The notes: a model not told the origin generated them from the letters alone. 53,050 nt of DNA from JBGTLW01 sp041743835 (GCA_041743835.1 JBGTLW010000266.1:1-53050); one strand, 5' to 3'. Shown: positions 15,681-24,488, counted from the stretch's first letter. Made by a program: numbers and translations.

Positions 15681-16781
15681 TTACCACACAGTCCGATATT
15701 CAATCCGCATTCTACTGAAATCGCTAAGCCAGCTTCGCACCTGCTCGGGGTCGGCCGTGGTCAGGTCCGCCTGACTCGACTGCATTAGCAGGCCAAGCAG
15801 ATTGAAAGGTCTGGGACGCTGGAGGCGTGTGACGGTTGGCTCGGTGCCTGAAGGCACACCCGCCAACTGAGCCGCGTGCGCCACCGCGTCGTCGAGATAG
15901 CCCACCTGGTCGATCAGCTTATTCTGCTCCGCCTCGCTGGCGGTATAGATGTCGCCCGTGGACAACGCCACGACCGCGTCTCTGTCCAGCTTGCCGACGC
16001 GTCCCTCAGCCACCACGTCTATAAAGCGGTCCTGTGCATGGTTGAGCAGCCGTTTGAACACGGCACGATCCGCCTCCGTCCAATCACGGTAGATGTCGTT
16101 GGCGGTGTCCTTGTCGGGTGATCCGTCAGCGACCATCGTCTCCCACTTCACGCCGACTTTGTCCATGAGCCCGCCCAGCGTGGGGGCCTGCGCCATGACG
16201 CCGATACTGCCGGTGATCCCGGTGATCTCGCAGACGATGTGGTCTGCCGGTGCCGCGATGTAGTACCCGCCGCTGGCAGCCACCGTGCCGAAGCTGGCGA
16301 CCACCGGGATATCGTGCTTTGACTTGAACCGCTTGAAGTAGTGCCAAATCTGGTCAGACGCGGTCACCCCACCGCCGCCGGAGTCGATCCGCAGCACCAA
16401 AGCGTCTGGCGTGTTCTGATCCAGATATTCAAAGGCCTGCCTCATGTACTCGGCCATGCCGCCGTCGATCGTGCCCGTCACCTCAAGGATCACGACTTTG
16501 TGCTTGGCTGAACCCTCGGCATACGGAGCTTCTGAAAGGCCCACGCCAAACTGTGCCTGAAAGATGATGACGAAGTACACGTTCATCAGCAGGGAGATCA
16601 GCAGCACACTGCTCACCAGTGTGACGGCCAGCTTCTGCAATACCCCGCCGCCTTTTGGTGCGGCATAAGGCGCGTGCATGTAGCCTGCCGGGGGGGGTGG
16701 TGGCGATGACGGTGTGCCGCCCAGCGGCGGGCGCGACTGGCCGGGCTGCGGGGAACCCGAGGGGTCTGAGGGTTGATCCAT
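15681..16781 (-). CDS. sppA: Signal peptide peptidase SppA-type serine protease
   Basis: A 366-residue membrane protease. A Pro/Gly-rich cytosolic N-terminus (1-48) and one transmembrane helix (about 51-73) are followed by an S49 catalytic domain (about 95-330). This domain has LRIDSGGGGV, the nucleophile in VAASGGYY (Ser170) and a likely general base Lys224 in SPDKDTAND, as in the short 36-kDa-type SppA with a single domain. It degrades cleaved signal peptides left in the inner membrane. ATG 16781 was chosen because AAAGGA lies seven bases upstream. The longer frame from 16862 adds residues that look non-coding. It diverges from the LarC-like gene at 16922. Confidence 0.9.
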   Translation of the reverse strand: MDQPSDPSGSPQPGQSRPPLGGTPSSPPPPPAGYMHAPYAAPKGGGVLQKLAVTLVSSVLLISLLMNVYFVIIFQAQFGVGLSEAPYAEGSAKHKVVILEVTGTIDGGMAEYMRQAFEYLDQNTPDALVLRIDSGGGGVTASDQIWHYFKRFKSKHDIPVVASFGTVAASGGYYIAAPADHIVCEITGITGSIGVMAQAPTLGGLMDKVGVKWETMVADGSPDKDTANDIYRDWTEADRAVFKRLLNHAQDRFIDVVAEGRVGKLDRDAVVALSTGDIYTASEAEQNKLIDQVGYLDDAVAHAAQLAGVPSGTEPTVTRLQRPRPFNLLGLLMQSSQADLTTADPEQVRSWLSDFSRMRIEYRTVW

Positions 16782-16908
16782 CCCTGATCCTTTCGTTGGG
16801 CGCACGGGCGCGCGGCCTGCATGATAGCCGCCAAAGCCGCGACTCACCATCAGCGGCAACACCGCGGTCGCTTCGCCCCCGCCACTGGCCGGGCCGTGCG
16901 TTGCCCCG

Positions 16909-16914
16909 TATCAT
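16909..16914 (+). promoter_or_regulatory. -10 element candidate, leaderless (LarC1-like gene)
   Basis: TATCAT ends seven bases before ATG 16922. No Shine-Dalgarno sequence precedes the start, so a leaderless transcript is plausible. Confidence 0.4.
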
Positions 16915-16921
16915 CCCGGCG

Positions 16922-17854
16922 ATGGGGCTTCACCTGCATATCGACCCGTTCAGCGGAATCGCTGGCGACATGTTCCTCGGGGCCCTGGTTGATTTGGGTG
17001 CAGACCCCGGCGCGGTGACCGCCGCATTCAAGCCGCTCGACGTGGCGGGCACGTTTTCTCTGAGTATTGACAGGGTCCAACGCTTTGGAATCGGCGCGGT
17101 TAATCTGCACGTGGTCGAAACCGGCCACCACCACAAGCACGACCATTCTCACGGGCACAAGCACGATCACACGCACGATCACGACCATGGCCTGCACCCC
17201 CACGAACATAGCAGGCATGACCACGGCCACAGCCACACGCACCACCACCCGCCTCAACCCAAGCCACACCACCACCACACCACCGCTCGCGACATCCTGA
17301 AGATGATCGAGCAACTGGACACCGCCCCGCGCGCACGCCACCGAGCACGGGCGATCGTCCAGAAGCTCGCCGATGCGGAAGGCCGGGTCCACAACACCGT
17401 TCCCGATGAGGTCCACTTCCACGAAGTCGGAGCGCTGGACTCGATCGTCGATATGCTTGGCGCTGCGGTGGCGATGGAGTTGTTGGATATTGAATCGGTG
17501 TCCTGCGGCCTGCTGCCGCTTTCGCGCGGCTGGGTGAAATGCGCCCACGGCTTGATGCCCGTACCCGCGCCTGCCACGGCTTACCTGCTGGAGGGCTTGG
17601 CCACGCAGGGTGTGGACCGTGAAGGCGAGTTGGTCACACCGACCGGGGCGGCCATCGTCGCGGCATTGGCCACCGCCCATGGCCCGCCGCCCGCGATGAC
17701 GATGGTGGGCGTCGGCTATGGCGCTGGCGACAAGCAATTCCCCGAGTACCCGAACCTGCTCCGCCTCATGCTCGGCCGACGCCTCACGCCCGGCGACCTC
17801 GGCCCTGTGATCCCACACACACCCGCGCCTGTCGCAGGAGACACCGCACCATGA
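16922..17854 (+). CDS. LarC1-type nickel-cofactor protein with a His-rich loop
   Basis: A 310-residue protein matching the N-terminal (LarC1) part of the LarC/TIGR00299 family: HIDPFSGIAGDMFLGALVDLG, then NTVPDEVHFHEVGALDSIVD, CGLLPLSRGWVKCAHG and VTPTGAAIVAAL. LarC is the CTP-dependent cyclometallase that inserts nickel into the pincer cofactor of lactate racemase-type enzymes. Residues about 72-125 are a loop with 26 His plus Asp, likely for nickel storage or binding. The LarC2 part that completes the protein in other bacteria is absent: the frame ends soon after EYPNLLRLMLG and overlaps the next, unrelated gene by 4 nt. LarB and LarE are not seen nearby. Confidence 0.82.
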   Translation: MGLHLHIDPFSGIAGDMFLGALVDLGADPGAVTAAFKPLDVAGTFSLSIDRVQRFGIGAVNLHVVETGHHHKHDHSHGHKHDHTHDHDHGLHPHEHSRHDHGHSHTHHHPPQPKPHHHHTTARDILKMIEQLDTAPRARHRARAIVQKLADAEGRVHNTVPDEVHFHEVGALDSIVDMLGAAVAMELLDIESVSCGLLPLSRGWVKCAHGLMPVPAPATAYLLEGLATQGVDREGELVTPTGAAIVAALATAHGPPPAMTMVGVGYGAGDKQFPEYPNLLRLMLGRRLTPGDLGPVIPHTPAPVAGDTAP

Positions 17855-18768
17855 AACTCAGCTACGTTCTCTCAGGAACCTTCATCCTCGCGCTCGTAAT
17901 CGTCGTCATCCTCCAGATCACGCCGAAGGTCGATCAACCGACACGGGCGACCGCGGCAGAACGGCTGCGGCTTGTTGGGCTCGGGGATGATTTTCCCCGG
18001 CTGTATCAGGTCACCGAGCCCAATGCCGATGCCATGACTCATTACAGGGCGGCGGTGGACTACTATGAGAAACACCACAAGGAATGGGGTGGCAACCCCC
18101 CCAGCGACACGCATTACCGGGCGATGGCCGAGCACATGATCGCGGGCATGAAAGCCGGGCGCATCAAGGATGGCTTCCTCGATCAAAGCTCCACCATCGC
18201 GGTAGGGATGGGTGGCAACACCAACCGCTTGTCGGCTGTGTGCGTCGCGCTGATTGACCGCATCAAGATGCTCCAGGACCCGGGCCCACTCACCGAGTTC
18301 GACGCGGAGACCGCACTGGCTGTCTTCGCGCTGGGCGAGCGTGCGTTCCGTCACAACACCCTCCTGAGTAACCGGCAGCTTGGCCTCGAACTGATGAGCG
18401 ATGGCAGCGGGTATCTGAGCTGGTACCAACTCGAAAAGGATGGCCAGTCCTCCGAGGAGCTTAATCTCGCTGCGGACCGCTTCAGCAAAGTGATCGATGC
18501 GTGGTCGCACAAGATGAAGATCACGATGGTCCCCAAGCCACACGTCGGCGATGTGCTCAACATCGCCAAGAACGACCAGGACATCACCTGGCGGCTGCAA
18601 GCGACCCAGAAGCTGGGCATCGCAAAATTCACCGATGGCGGCACGGGGAACCGCAAGGCGATCGCGAAATATCTGGCAGAAGCGCGCAAGTCCGACAACA
18701 GCCTGATGGCCGAGTCGGCTCGGGTCGCGGATGAGCTGACCAAGGAACAGTTCCATCAGATCCGCTGA
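17851..18768 (+). CDS. Membrane-anchored protein of unknown function
   Basis: A 305-residue protein with an N-terminal transmembrane anchor (about 5-24, YVLSGTFILALVIVVILQI) and a helical periplasmic domain. Motifs include NADAMTHYRAAVDYYEKHH and LSNRQLGLELMSDGSGYLSWY. The C-terminus (ATQKLGIAKFTDGGTGNRKAIAKYLAEA) looks like TPR-type paired helices. Its ATG overlaps the LarC1 stop (ATGA, 17851-17854), so the two are co-translated. This is the strongest clue to its role, but I cannot name one. Confidence 0.75.
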   Translation: MKLSYVLSGTFILALVIVVILQITPKVDQPTRATAAERLRLVGLGDDFPRLYQVTEPNADAMTHYRAAVDYYEKHHKEWGGNPPSDTHYRAMAEHMIAGMKAGRIKDGFLDQSSTIAVGMGGNTNRLSAVCVALIDRIKMLQDPGPLTEFDAETALAVFALGERAFRHNTLLSNRQLGLELMSDGSGYLSWYQLEKDGQSSEELNLAADRFSKVIDAWSHKMKITMVPKPHVGDVLNIAKNDQDITWRLQATQKLGIAKFTDGGTGNRKAIAKYLAEARKSDNSLMAESARVADELTKEQFHQIR

Positions 18769-18852
18769 GCTGAGCCGTGCGACTTGGCCGGGCGCTGCTG
18801 CCGGGCTCCCCCCCTCAGCCCACACGCCCGTCACACCAACAATTGGTGCTCC

Positions 18853-20256
18853 ATGCAGCTTGTTCTGATCGGCCTGTTTGTGACGGTGTTCGCGTATGAA
18901 GGGATCGAGCCATCCGCTCCCCCACGATACTCGGGCTGGGTCACGCTCGCCATCGTGCTTGGCCCGAAGCTGCTGCTTGTTGCCGCCTACGCGCTGGCGT
19001 GCCAGCGGACGCTCCGGCTGCTTGGCAAAGGGCACGCCTTGCGATCGCACCGAAGGCTGGATCGCTTTACGAACCTGTACGGGCTGCTGCTGCTTCCTTT
19101 GTTTGTGCTGGATGTCGCGGTCGGCGGGCTGGCCTCGGTGCGTCAAGTCATTGGCGATCTGGTCGTCATCGATGAACTGCTGCTCATGCTGCCGACGCTT
19201 GGTGTCATGGTGGCCGGGTGGGCGTTCTACCACCCAATCGACCGCGCGCTGCGTGAGGCTGCGCTATTTCGCAATATCGACGATGGACACGCCGTATATC
19301 CGATCTGGACGCGGCGGCAGTTCATCTTTGCTCAGCTCCGGCATCAGGTGTTGCTGATATTTGTTCCGTTGATGATGATTTTCGCGTGGAGCGAGCTTCT
19401 GGACACCATCGCCACGCGCGAAGCCGGGCCGCTTGCTGCGAACCACAAACCACTGCTCACAGCACTAGGCGCGGGGCTGGTCTTGCTGTGCGCCCCGCTG
19501 GTGATTCGGCACATGTGGGATACGCGGCCGCTGCCCGCCGGCCGGGTGCGAGAGGCGCTTGAGTCGCTGTGCCAACGCTACAGGGTGCGTGTGCGAGAGC
19601 TTTTGGTCTGGCGGACGTATGGCGGGATGGCGAATGCAGCGGTCATGGGGCTTGTCGCGCCGGTCCGCTTCATCCTGCTCAGCGACCTGTTGCTGGATCG
19701 TGCGTCGGCCAAGGAGATTGAAGCGGTCATGGCCCACGAACTGGCGCACGTCAAGAAGCGCCACATGTTCTGGCTGCTCGCTGCGGCTCTCGGGGCCGGC
19801 GGCGTGATCGAGTTGGGCATGCGAAGCATCCTGGGTTTCTGGATGCCCTGGCACACGGAGCCCGCGTGGTGGTTGATGATGCTGCTGGCTGCGCCGGGGT
19901 TATTGCTCTGGGCTGGCTGGTTTGGCTGGGTGTCGCGCCGGGTTGAGAGGCAGGCCGACACCTTCGCGGTCCAACACCTGGCATCGACGGGCAGCACGCA
20001 GCACGAGCCGGGCCCCGTCTGCGTCACGCAAGAAGCCGTGAGCGCCATGGTCGCTGCACTCCAGCAGGTGGCACACCTCAACCACCTCCGTCCCACCCGA
20101 CGCAACTGGCGGCACGGCTCGATCGCGTGGCGGCAACACTACCTCAAAACCCTCGTCGGCAAACCGATTGATGCGCTGCCCATCGATCGACACATGAAGC
20201 TCATCAACCTCAGCTCTCTGGCACTTCTCGTGGTGGTGCTGTGGTGGGTGTTGTGA
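18853..20256 (+). CDS. M48-family membrane metalloprotease
   Basis: A 467-residue multi-pass membrane protein. It has several hydrophobic helices before and after a zinc protease core: HELAH at 295-299 (preceded by EIEAVMA) and the third ligand Glu365 in ERQADTFA. This matches the Ste24/HtpX-like M48 family, which degrades or processes membrane proteins. The short conserved stretch VWRTYGGMANAAVMGLV, just before the core, is typical of the substrate-binding strand. ATG 18853 starts directly at the first helix. The upstream in-frame ATG 18784 would add 23 polar residues. It is 84 nt after the anchored unknown gene on the same strand. Confidence 0.85.
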   Translation: MQLVLIGLFVTVFAYEGIEPSAPPRYSGWVTLAIVLGPKLLLVAAYALACQRTLRLLGKGHALRSHRRLDRFTNLYGLLLLPLFVLDVAVGGLASVRQVIGDLVVIDELLLMLPTLGVMVAGWAFYHPIDRALREAALFRNIDDGHAVYPIWTRRQFIFAQLRHQVLLIFVPLMMIFAWSELLDTIATREAGPLAANHKPLLTALGAGLVLLCAPLVIRHMWDTRPLPAGRVREALESLCQRYRVRVRELLVWRTYGGMANAAVMGLVAPVRFILLSDLLLDRASAKEIEAVMAHELAHVKKRHMFWLLAAALGAGGVIELGMRSILGFWMPWHTEPAWWLMMLLAAPGLLLWAGWFGWVSRRVERQADTFAVQHLASTGSTQHEPGPVCVTQEAVSAMVAALQQVAHLNHLRPTRRNWRHGSIAWRQHYLKTLVGKPIDALPIDRHMKLINLSSLALLVVVLWWVL

Positions 20257-20280
20257 CCCTGCAACACGGGCAAGACTGCC

Positions 20281-20286
20281 TATAAT
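20281..20286 (+). promoter_or_regulatory. Consensus -10 box before dapF, leaderless
   Basis: A perfect TATAAT ends eight bases before ATG 20295, and there is no Shine-Dalgarno sequence. A -35 is not obvious. Transcription should begin at or within a base or two of the start codon. Confidence 0.5.
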
Positions 20287-20294
20287 CCCGCGCT

Positions 20295-21137
20295 ATGCAA
20301 TTCACAAAGATGCACGGCATCGGCAACGACTATGTTTACCTCAACGGCTTTGACCCCGGCGTAGTCGTGGCGGACCCGGCTGCGCTGGCGCGCGTCATCG
20401 CTGATCGACACACCGGCGTCGGCGGCGATGGGCTGATCCTCCTGCTCCCGCCAGACACCGGGGGTCAGGCCGATCCCGAGCGCGACGCCCACGTGCTGAT
20501 GCGCATGTTCAATGCTGACGGCTCCGAGGCCGAGATGTGCGGCAACGGCATCCGATGCGTCTGCAAGCTCGCGCACGACTCGGGCACCTGCACCGCCAAC
20601 CCCATGCGCATCCAGACGGGCAACGGCGTGCTCTCGCTGGATTACACCCTCGGCCCCGACGGCAAGGTGGACAGCGTCACCGTGGACATGGGCGAGCCGA
20701 TCCTGGACCTGCCCCGCATCCCCGTGGTTAAGGCCCGGCTTGACGACGCGGTGAAGAACGGCATCTTCGTTTCCATGGGCAACCCGCATGTGACGTTCTA
20801 CCGCCCGGATGTCGCCACGATGGAACTCGCTTCGATCGGGCCGGCCATTGAACACCACCCCGCGTTTCCTCGGCGGATCAACGCCCATTGGGTGCAGGTC
20901 CACAGTGAGGCCGAGGTGACGATGCGCACGTGGGAACGTGGCAGCGGGATCACGCAGGCGTGTGGCACGGGGGCCTGTGCCGTGTGCGTCGCGGGGGTAC
21001 TTGCGGGCAAGACCGGGCGTGACATCACCGCGCACCTGCCTGGCGGCGACCTGCAACTGCGATGGGATGAAAAGACCAACCACGTGTTCATGACCGGCCC
21101 GGCCACGACCGTTTTTACGGGTGACTGGCCCGTCTGA
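20295..21137 (+). CDS. dapF: Diaminopimelate epimerase
   Basis: A 280-residue cofactor-independent racemase converting LL- to meso-diaminopimelate for lysine and peptidoglycan. Both catalytic cysteines are present: Cys82 in MCGNGIRC and Cys223 in QACGTGAC. The N-terminal KMHGIGNDYVYL and the central VSMGNPHVTFY are also typical. Length is normal for the family. It supports the presence of DAP-type peptidoglycan. It is transcribed from its own promoter and converges on the beta-CASP nuclease gene. Confidence 0.96.
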   Translation: MQFTKMHGIGNDYVYLNGFDPGVVVADPAALARVIADRHTGVGGDGLILLLPPDTGGQADPERDAHVLMRMFNADGSEAEMCGNGIRCVCKLAHDSGTCTANPMRIQTGNGVLSLDYTLGPDGKVDSVTVDMGEPILDLPRIPVVKARLDDAVKNGIFVSMGNPHVTFYRPDVATMELASIGPAIEHHPAFPRRINAHWVQVHSEAEVTMRTWERGSGITQACGTGACAVCVAGVLAGKTGRDITAHLPGGDLQLRWDEKTNHVFMTGPATTVFTGDWPV

Positions 21138-21185
21138 TGTCAGGCTGCGGGTGAGTTGGATGAGTGACCGCTGCCGGCTCTGCTG

Positions 21186-22586
21186 CTACCCCAGCGTGGC
21201 CGTTTGCTGATACTCAGGCACCTGCACCTTCAGCGCACGCTCCCGCTGCAATTGCTCCGCAAGCGCAAGCGAGACGCTCTCTTCGCCGTGTGTGAGGAAT
21301 ACCTGGCGCGGCTGCGGCATGAACCCGTCGAGCCAGCGCATGAGGTCATTGCGGCCGGCGTGGGCGCTAAGCCCCATGATCCGCCGCACCCGCGCCCGCA
21401 CGTCCTGCTGCACCCCGAATAATCGGACCCGCTCAGCACCATCCACGATCTGGCGGCCCAGCGTGCCCTGCGCCTGGTAGCCGACAAAGAGGATCGTGTT
21501 CCTCGCGTGACTGATGCGCTGACGGAGGTGGTGCTTGACCCGCCCGCCCGTGCACATGCCAGAACCGGCAAGAATCATGCCCGGGCCTTGGATCTGGTTG
21601 ATCGCCATCGATTGCTCGGCCGTCCGCGTCAGATGCACGTGCTTCCATTCCTCAGCAAGCCGATCCGAGCACAGCAGCATCTGCCCGCGTTTATCCATGA
21701 AGTCGCAGTGCCGCCGGAACACCTCCGTCGCGTTGATCGCCATCGGGCTGTCCAGAAACACCGGCATCCGCGGCACGCGGTGAGCATCAATCAATTGTGT
21801 GATATACAGCAATAACTCCTGCGCGCGCTCGATCGCGAAAGTCGGCATCACGATCATGCCACCCGTGGCAGCCGCTTCGTTAATCGCCTCGGCCAACTGG
21901 TCCATGATCTGGTCGGTGCGGTCGTGGTCCTTGTCGCCATAGGTCGATTCCATCACCACCGTGTCTGCTGTCTCGATCATGGCGGGGTCGTTCACGATCG
22001 GCATCTCCCACTGCCCGACGTCGCCAGAAAAGACGATGCGGCGTGTCGCACCGCTCTCCACGACATCGAACATGAGCATGGCCGAGCCGAGGATGTGGCC
22101 CGCCTCCAGGAACCGGACCGTGACCGGCTCGTTGAGTTTGATCGGCGTGCGGTATCGCGTGCCACGCATCAGCGCGCCGGTAGCCAGCGCATCCTCCGGG
22201 CTGTAGAGCGCTTCGTAGGGGTGCTTGCTCTTGCGCTTCTCTTTGAGGTGACGCTTGCGCTTGTATTTCACGTCCTCAAGCTGGATGCGGGCAGAGTCAT
22301 CCATGACGATCTGCGCCAACTCGACGGTGGGTTCGGTGGCGTAGATGGTGCCCTTGAATCCATCACGCACAAGCCGGGGCAACAGCCCGCAGTGGTCGAG
22401 GTGGGCATGGGTCAGCAACACCGCGTCCAGCTTGTTTGCATCGATAGGCAACGGCTCCCAGTTGCGGTGCAGGAACTTCCGCTCCTGAAACATGCCACGG
22501 TCGATCAGCAAGTTAAGACCGCCAGCCTCAAGCAGGTAGCAAGACCCTGTCACCTGTCGGCTCGCACCGAGAAACGTTACACGCAT
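21186..22586 (-). CDS. Beta-CASP metallo-beta-lactamase-fold RNase/nuclease
   Basis: A 466-residue protein. The N-terminal MBL domain starts TFLGASRQVTGSCYLL and has the zinc motif THAHLDHC (H60, H62, D64, H65). A beta-CASP insert follows (ESTYGDKDHD, PTFAIERAQELL, GSGMCTGGRVKHHL), and then the late motifs GYQAQGTLGRQI, LSAHAGRNDLMRWL and FLTHGE. This is the bacterial CPSF73/YsgA-like type, presumed RNA endo- or exonuclease. It lies downstream of the LapA-like gene with a 15-nt gap, probably the last gene of the thiS-thiG operon. Confidence 0.9.
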   Translation of the reverse strand: MRVTFLGASRQVTGSCYLLEAGGLNLLIDRGMFQERKFLHRNWEPLPIDANKLDAVLLTHAHLDHCGLLPRLVRDGFKGTIYATEPTVELAQIVMDDSARIQLEDVKYKRKRHLKEKRKSKHPYEALYSPEDALATGALMRGTRYRTPIKLNEPVTVRFLEAGHILGSAMLMFDVVESGATRRIVFSGDVGQWEMPIVNDPAMIETADTVVMESTYGDKDHDRTDQIMDQLAEAINEAAATGGMIVMPTFAIERAQELLLYITQLIDAHRVPRMPVFLDSPMAINATEVFRRHCDFMDKRGQMLLCSDRLAEEWKHVHLTRTAEQSMAINQIQGPGMILAGSGMCTGGRVKHHLRQRISHARNTILFVGYQAQGTLGRQIVDGAERVRLFGVQQDVRARVRRIMGLSAHAGRNDLMRWLDGFMPQPRQVFLTHGEESVSLALAEQLQRERALKVQVPEYQQTATLG

Positions 22587-22601
22587 GAAAAGTGCCTTGC
22601 T

Positions 22602-22856
22602 TTAAGATTGGTTCTTGCTGCGGCGACGGCGCAGGATGCTGGCGGAGAGGATGCCGATCACATACCCGATCATCGCGGTGGCGATGAGCATGACCGCCAA
22701 GGGCATGGTGATCGTCATGAACAAGATGCTGACCCTGGCCTGTTCGAGATTCTGAGCGAACACGACCGCCAGCACGATCGCCGCCAAAACCGCCACGATG
22801 AGCTTGGCGTGTTCCCGAGTGAAGCGGCGCGATTTGGTTTCCGGTTTGCTTTCCAT
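22602..22856 (-). CDS. LapA-domain small membrane protein
   Basis: An 84-residue protein with two transmembrane helices (LIVAVLAAIVLAVVFAQN and LAVMLIATAMIGYVIGIL) and a basic tail (RRRRSKNQS). The pattern FAQNLEQARVSILF between the helices matches LapA/DUF1049, which in E. coli helps control LpxC turnover and LPS assembly. The start at 22856 avoids 22 non-coding-like residues in the longer frame. Confidence 0.75.
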   Translation of the reverse strand: MESKPETKSRRFTREHAKLIVAVLAAIVLAVVFAQNLEQARVSILFMTITMPLAVMLIATAMIGYVIGILSASILRRRRSKNQS

Positions 22857-22934
22857 CGTTCGGCATCCAGGGGTGCTATTGACTCGGTTCGGATGAACGC
22901 TCAGACACACGCCAATCGACACGACCTTGCGGGG

Positions 22935-23321
22935 TCAGTTGGTCGCCCGGCGTCGCGCGACGACAAAACTCCGCACGCCCAGCGCCAGGTAGATCAGCAG
23001 GACGACCACCATGATACTTTGAAGCACCGGCGCGACGCCGCGTGCGCTTTCGCCGGTGGTGATCAGGGTGTACAGCTTGGGCACGCCGGACGCGGAGCCG
23101 ATGATCCCCAGCAGTGCAAGCACCACGGCCAGGTGCATGGCGATGATGTGTGCCAGCCGGCCCCGCGTGGCGATCAGCCCGAGGATAAAGAGGATCACGC
23201 CAAGGAACGCGGGGATGAGCGTGGTGATGTGTGGGTCGCCTTGGGTGGCCATGACACCGACGTAAAAGCCCACGCCGCTGAGGATCAGGATGATGCTGGT
23301 GAGGAAGGTCAATCGGATCAT
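22935..23321 (-). CDS. Four-helix membrane protein of unknown function
   Basis: A 128-residue protein made almost entirely of four hydrophobic helices (SIILILSGVGFYVGVM, LIPAFLGVILFILGLI, HLAVVLALLGIIG and SIMVVVLLIYLALGV), ending in VARRRATN. Its ATG starts one base after the thiG stop codon, and GGAG lies in the thiG end, so it is translationally coupled to thiG. No family recognised. Co-transcription with thiG may be incidental. Confidence 0.75.
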   Translation of the reverse strand: MIRLTFLTSIILILSGVGFYVGVMATQGDPHITTLIPAFLGVILFILGLIATRGRLAHIIAMHLAVVLALLGIIGSASGVPKLYTLITTGESARGVAPVLQSIMVVVLLIYLALGVRSFVVARRRATN

Positions 23322-23322
23322 G

Positions 23323-24183
23323 TCATTCTCCGGGGATGTAGCTGATGACGCCGGACCATGGGGAACTGGCGGTCGCGTAACGCTTCTTGGGGATGCGGCC
23401 CGCGAGGTACGCCAGCCGCCCCGCTTCCAGCGCGTGACGCATGGCGTGGGCCATGCGGACTGGGTCGGCGGCGTGAGCGATGCCGGTGTTGAGCAGCACG
23501 CCGTCTGCCCCCAACTCCATCGCGATGGTGACGTCGCTCGCGGTGCCCACGCCGGCATCCAGAATGACGGGGTATGCCGGGTCGCCCCCAGCCGCCGGGT
23601 CTTTGAGCATCTCCAGGATGATCGCGATGCTGTTGGGGTTGAGCACCCCTTGGCCCGAGCCGATCGGCGAGCCCGCGGGCATGACGCTCGCGGCCCCGGC
23701 ATCGCGGAGCTTGGCCGCCATCACCGGGTCATCGCTGGTGTAGCACAGCACCGCAAAGCCATCCTTCACAAGCTCACGCGTCGCTTCGAGCGTGCCCTGT
23801 GGGTCGGGCAGCAGCGTCTTCTTGTCGTTGAGGACTTCGAGCTTGACCCAGTCCTTGCCGGGGTTATCCAGTTGATCGAGGATTTCCCGACCAAGCCGGG
23901 CCACGCGCACCGCGTCCTCGGCGGTAAAACAGCCTGCGGTGTTGGGCAGGACGGTGTAGCGGGTGGTGTCGAGGTAATCGAGCAGGCTCTTGCCCTGGGC
24001 ATCGATGAGGCGTTCGCGGCGCACAGCCACGGTGACGACGGTGGTCCCCGATGCGTCGAGCGATTCCTGCATGATGGGATAGGTCGGGTACTTGCCTGTG
24101 CCAACGATCAGGCGTGAGCCGAGCGTCCGACCAGCGATGGTCAGCGGTGTGTCTGGCGTGCTTGAGGGGGCGTCGTGGGTCAT
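23323..24183 (-). CDS. thiG: Thiazole synthase ThiG
   Basis: A 286-residue TIM-barrel enzyme making the thiazole phosphate of thiamine from deoxyxylulose phosphate, dehydroglycine and ThiS thiocarboxylate. Conserved pieces are SRLIVGTGKY, TVLPNTAGC, the Schiff-base Lys114 in WVKLEV, MPAGSPIGSGQG, DAGVGTASD and LLNTGIAHA. It lies 98 nt downstream of thiS on the same strand. A start a few codons further in is possible, because the first 12 residues (MTHDAPSSTPDT) are not conserved in the family. Confidence 0.95.
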   Translation of the reverse strand: MTHDAPSSTPDTPLTIAGRTLGSRLIVGTGKYPTYPIMQESLDASGTTVVTVAVRRERLIDAQGKSLLDYLDTTRYTVLPNTAGCFTAEDAVRVARLGREILDQLDNPGKDWVKLEVLNDKKTLLPDPQGTLEATRELVKDGFAVLCYTSDDPVMAAKLRDAGAASVMPAGSPIGSGQGVLNPNSIAIILEMLKDPAAGGDPAYPVILDAGVGTASDVTIAMELGADGVLLNTGIAHAADPVRMAHAMRHALEAGRLAYLAGRIPKKRYATASSPWSGVISYIPGE

Positions 24184-24281
24184 AGTGCGTTCAATCAGCG
24201 GTCACGGGATAAGGCGGGGCGTGGAGGCGGGGGACAACGGACCTCCCGGACACAGCGAGCACCAACCCGCCATTGACTGCA

Positions 24282-24479
24282 TCAGCCACCACCCACGAGC
24301 GTCACCAGTTCAATGTGGTCGCCTTCGGACAGGTGCGTCTGATCGTGTTGCCGACGGGGAACGACTTGGCGGTTGACCTCGACGGCCACGGCCTGCCCCG
24401 CAAGCCCCAACTCCTTGAGTAAATCAGCAATTGTCACGGCATCCGTGCGGTGAGCCTCGCCATTGAGCGTCAGCGTCAT
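24282..24479 (-). CDS. thiS: Thiamine sulfur-carrier protein ThiS
   Basis: A 65-residue ubiquitin-like protein that carries sulfur as a C-terminal thiocarboxylate to ThiG. It begins MTLTLNGE and ends LVTLVGGG, the required Gly-Gly terminus. It sits directly upstream of thiG. The start at 24479 was chosen because the longer frame would enter the neighbouring gene's promoter. AAGGAT touches the ATG, too close for a normal ribosome site. No TPP riboswitch fits in the 48-nt divergent gap. Confidence 0.92.
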   Translation of the reverse strand: MTLTLNGEAHRTDAVTIADLLKELGLAGQAVAVEVNRQVVPRRQHDQTHLSEGDHIELVTLVGGG

Positions 24480-24488
24480 ATCCTTTAG

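Noticed and set aside
17118..17283. Tandem DNA repeat or low-complexity artefact in the LarC1 gene
   Set aside because: The CAC/CAT-rich stretch encodes a His-rich metal-binding loop known in nickel proteins and shows no regular repeat unit.
17855..18200. Frameshifted LarC2 after LarC1
   Set aside because: The other two frames contain stops and no LarC2-like motif, while the overlapping frame gives a good anchored protein.
17872..19233. 453-codon minus-strand frame antisense to the anchored unknown and M48 genes
   Set aside because: Same reason: no motif, and both sense genes have clear features (anchor, HELAH).
21924..23345. 473-codon plus-strand frame opposite the beta-CASP, LapA and membrane genes
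   Set aside because: Asp/Gln/His-rich composition typical of antisense frames. The three minus-strand genes are strongly supported.
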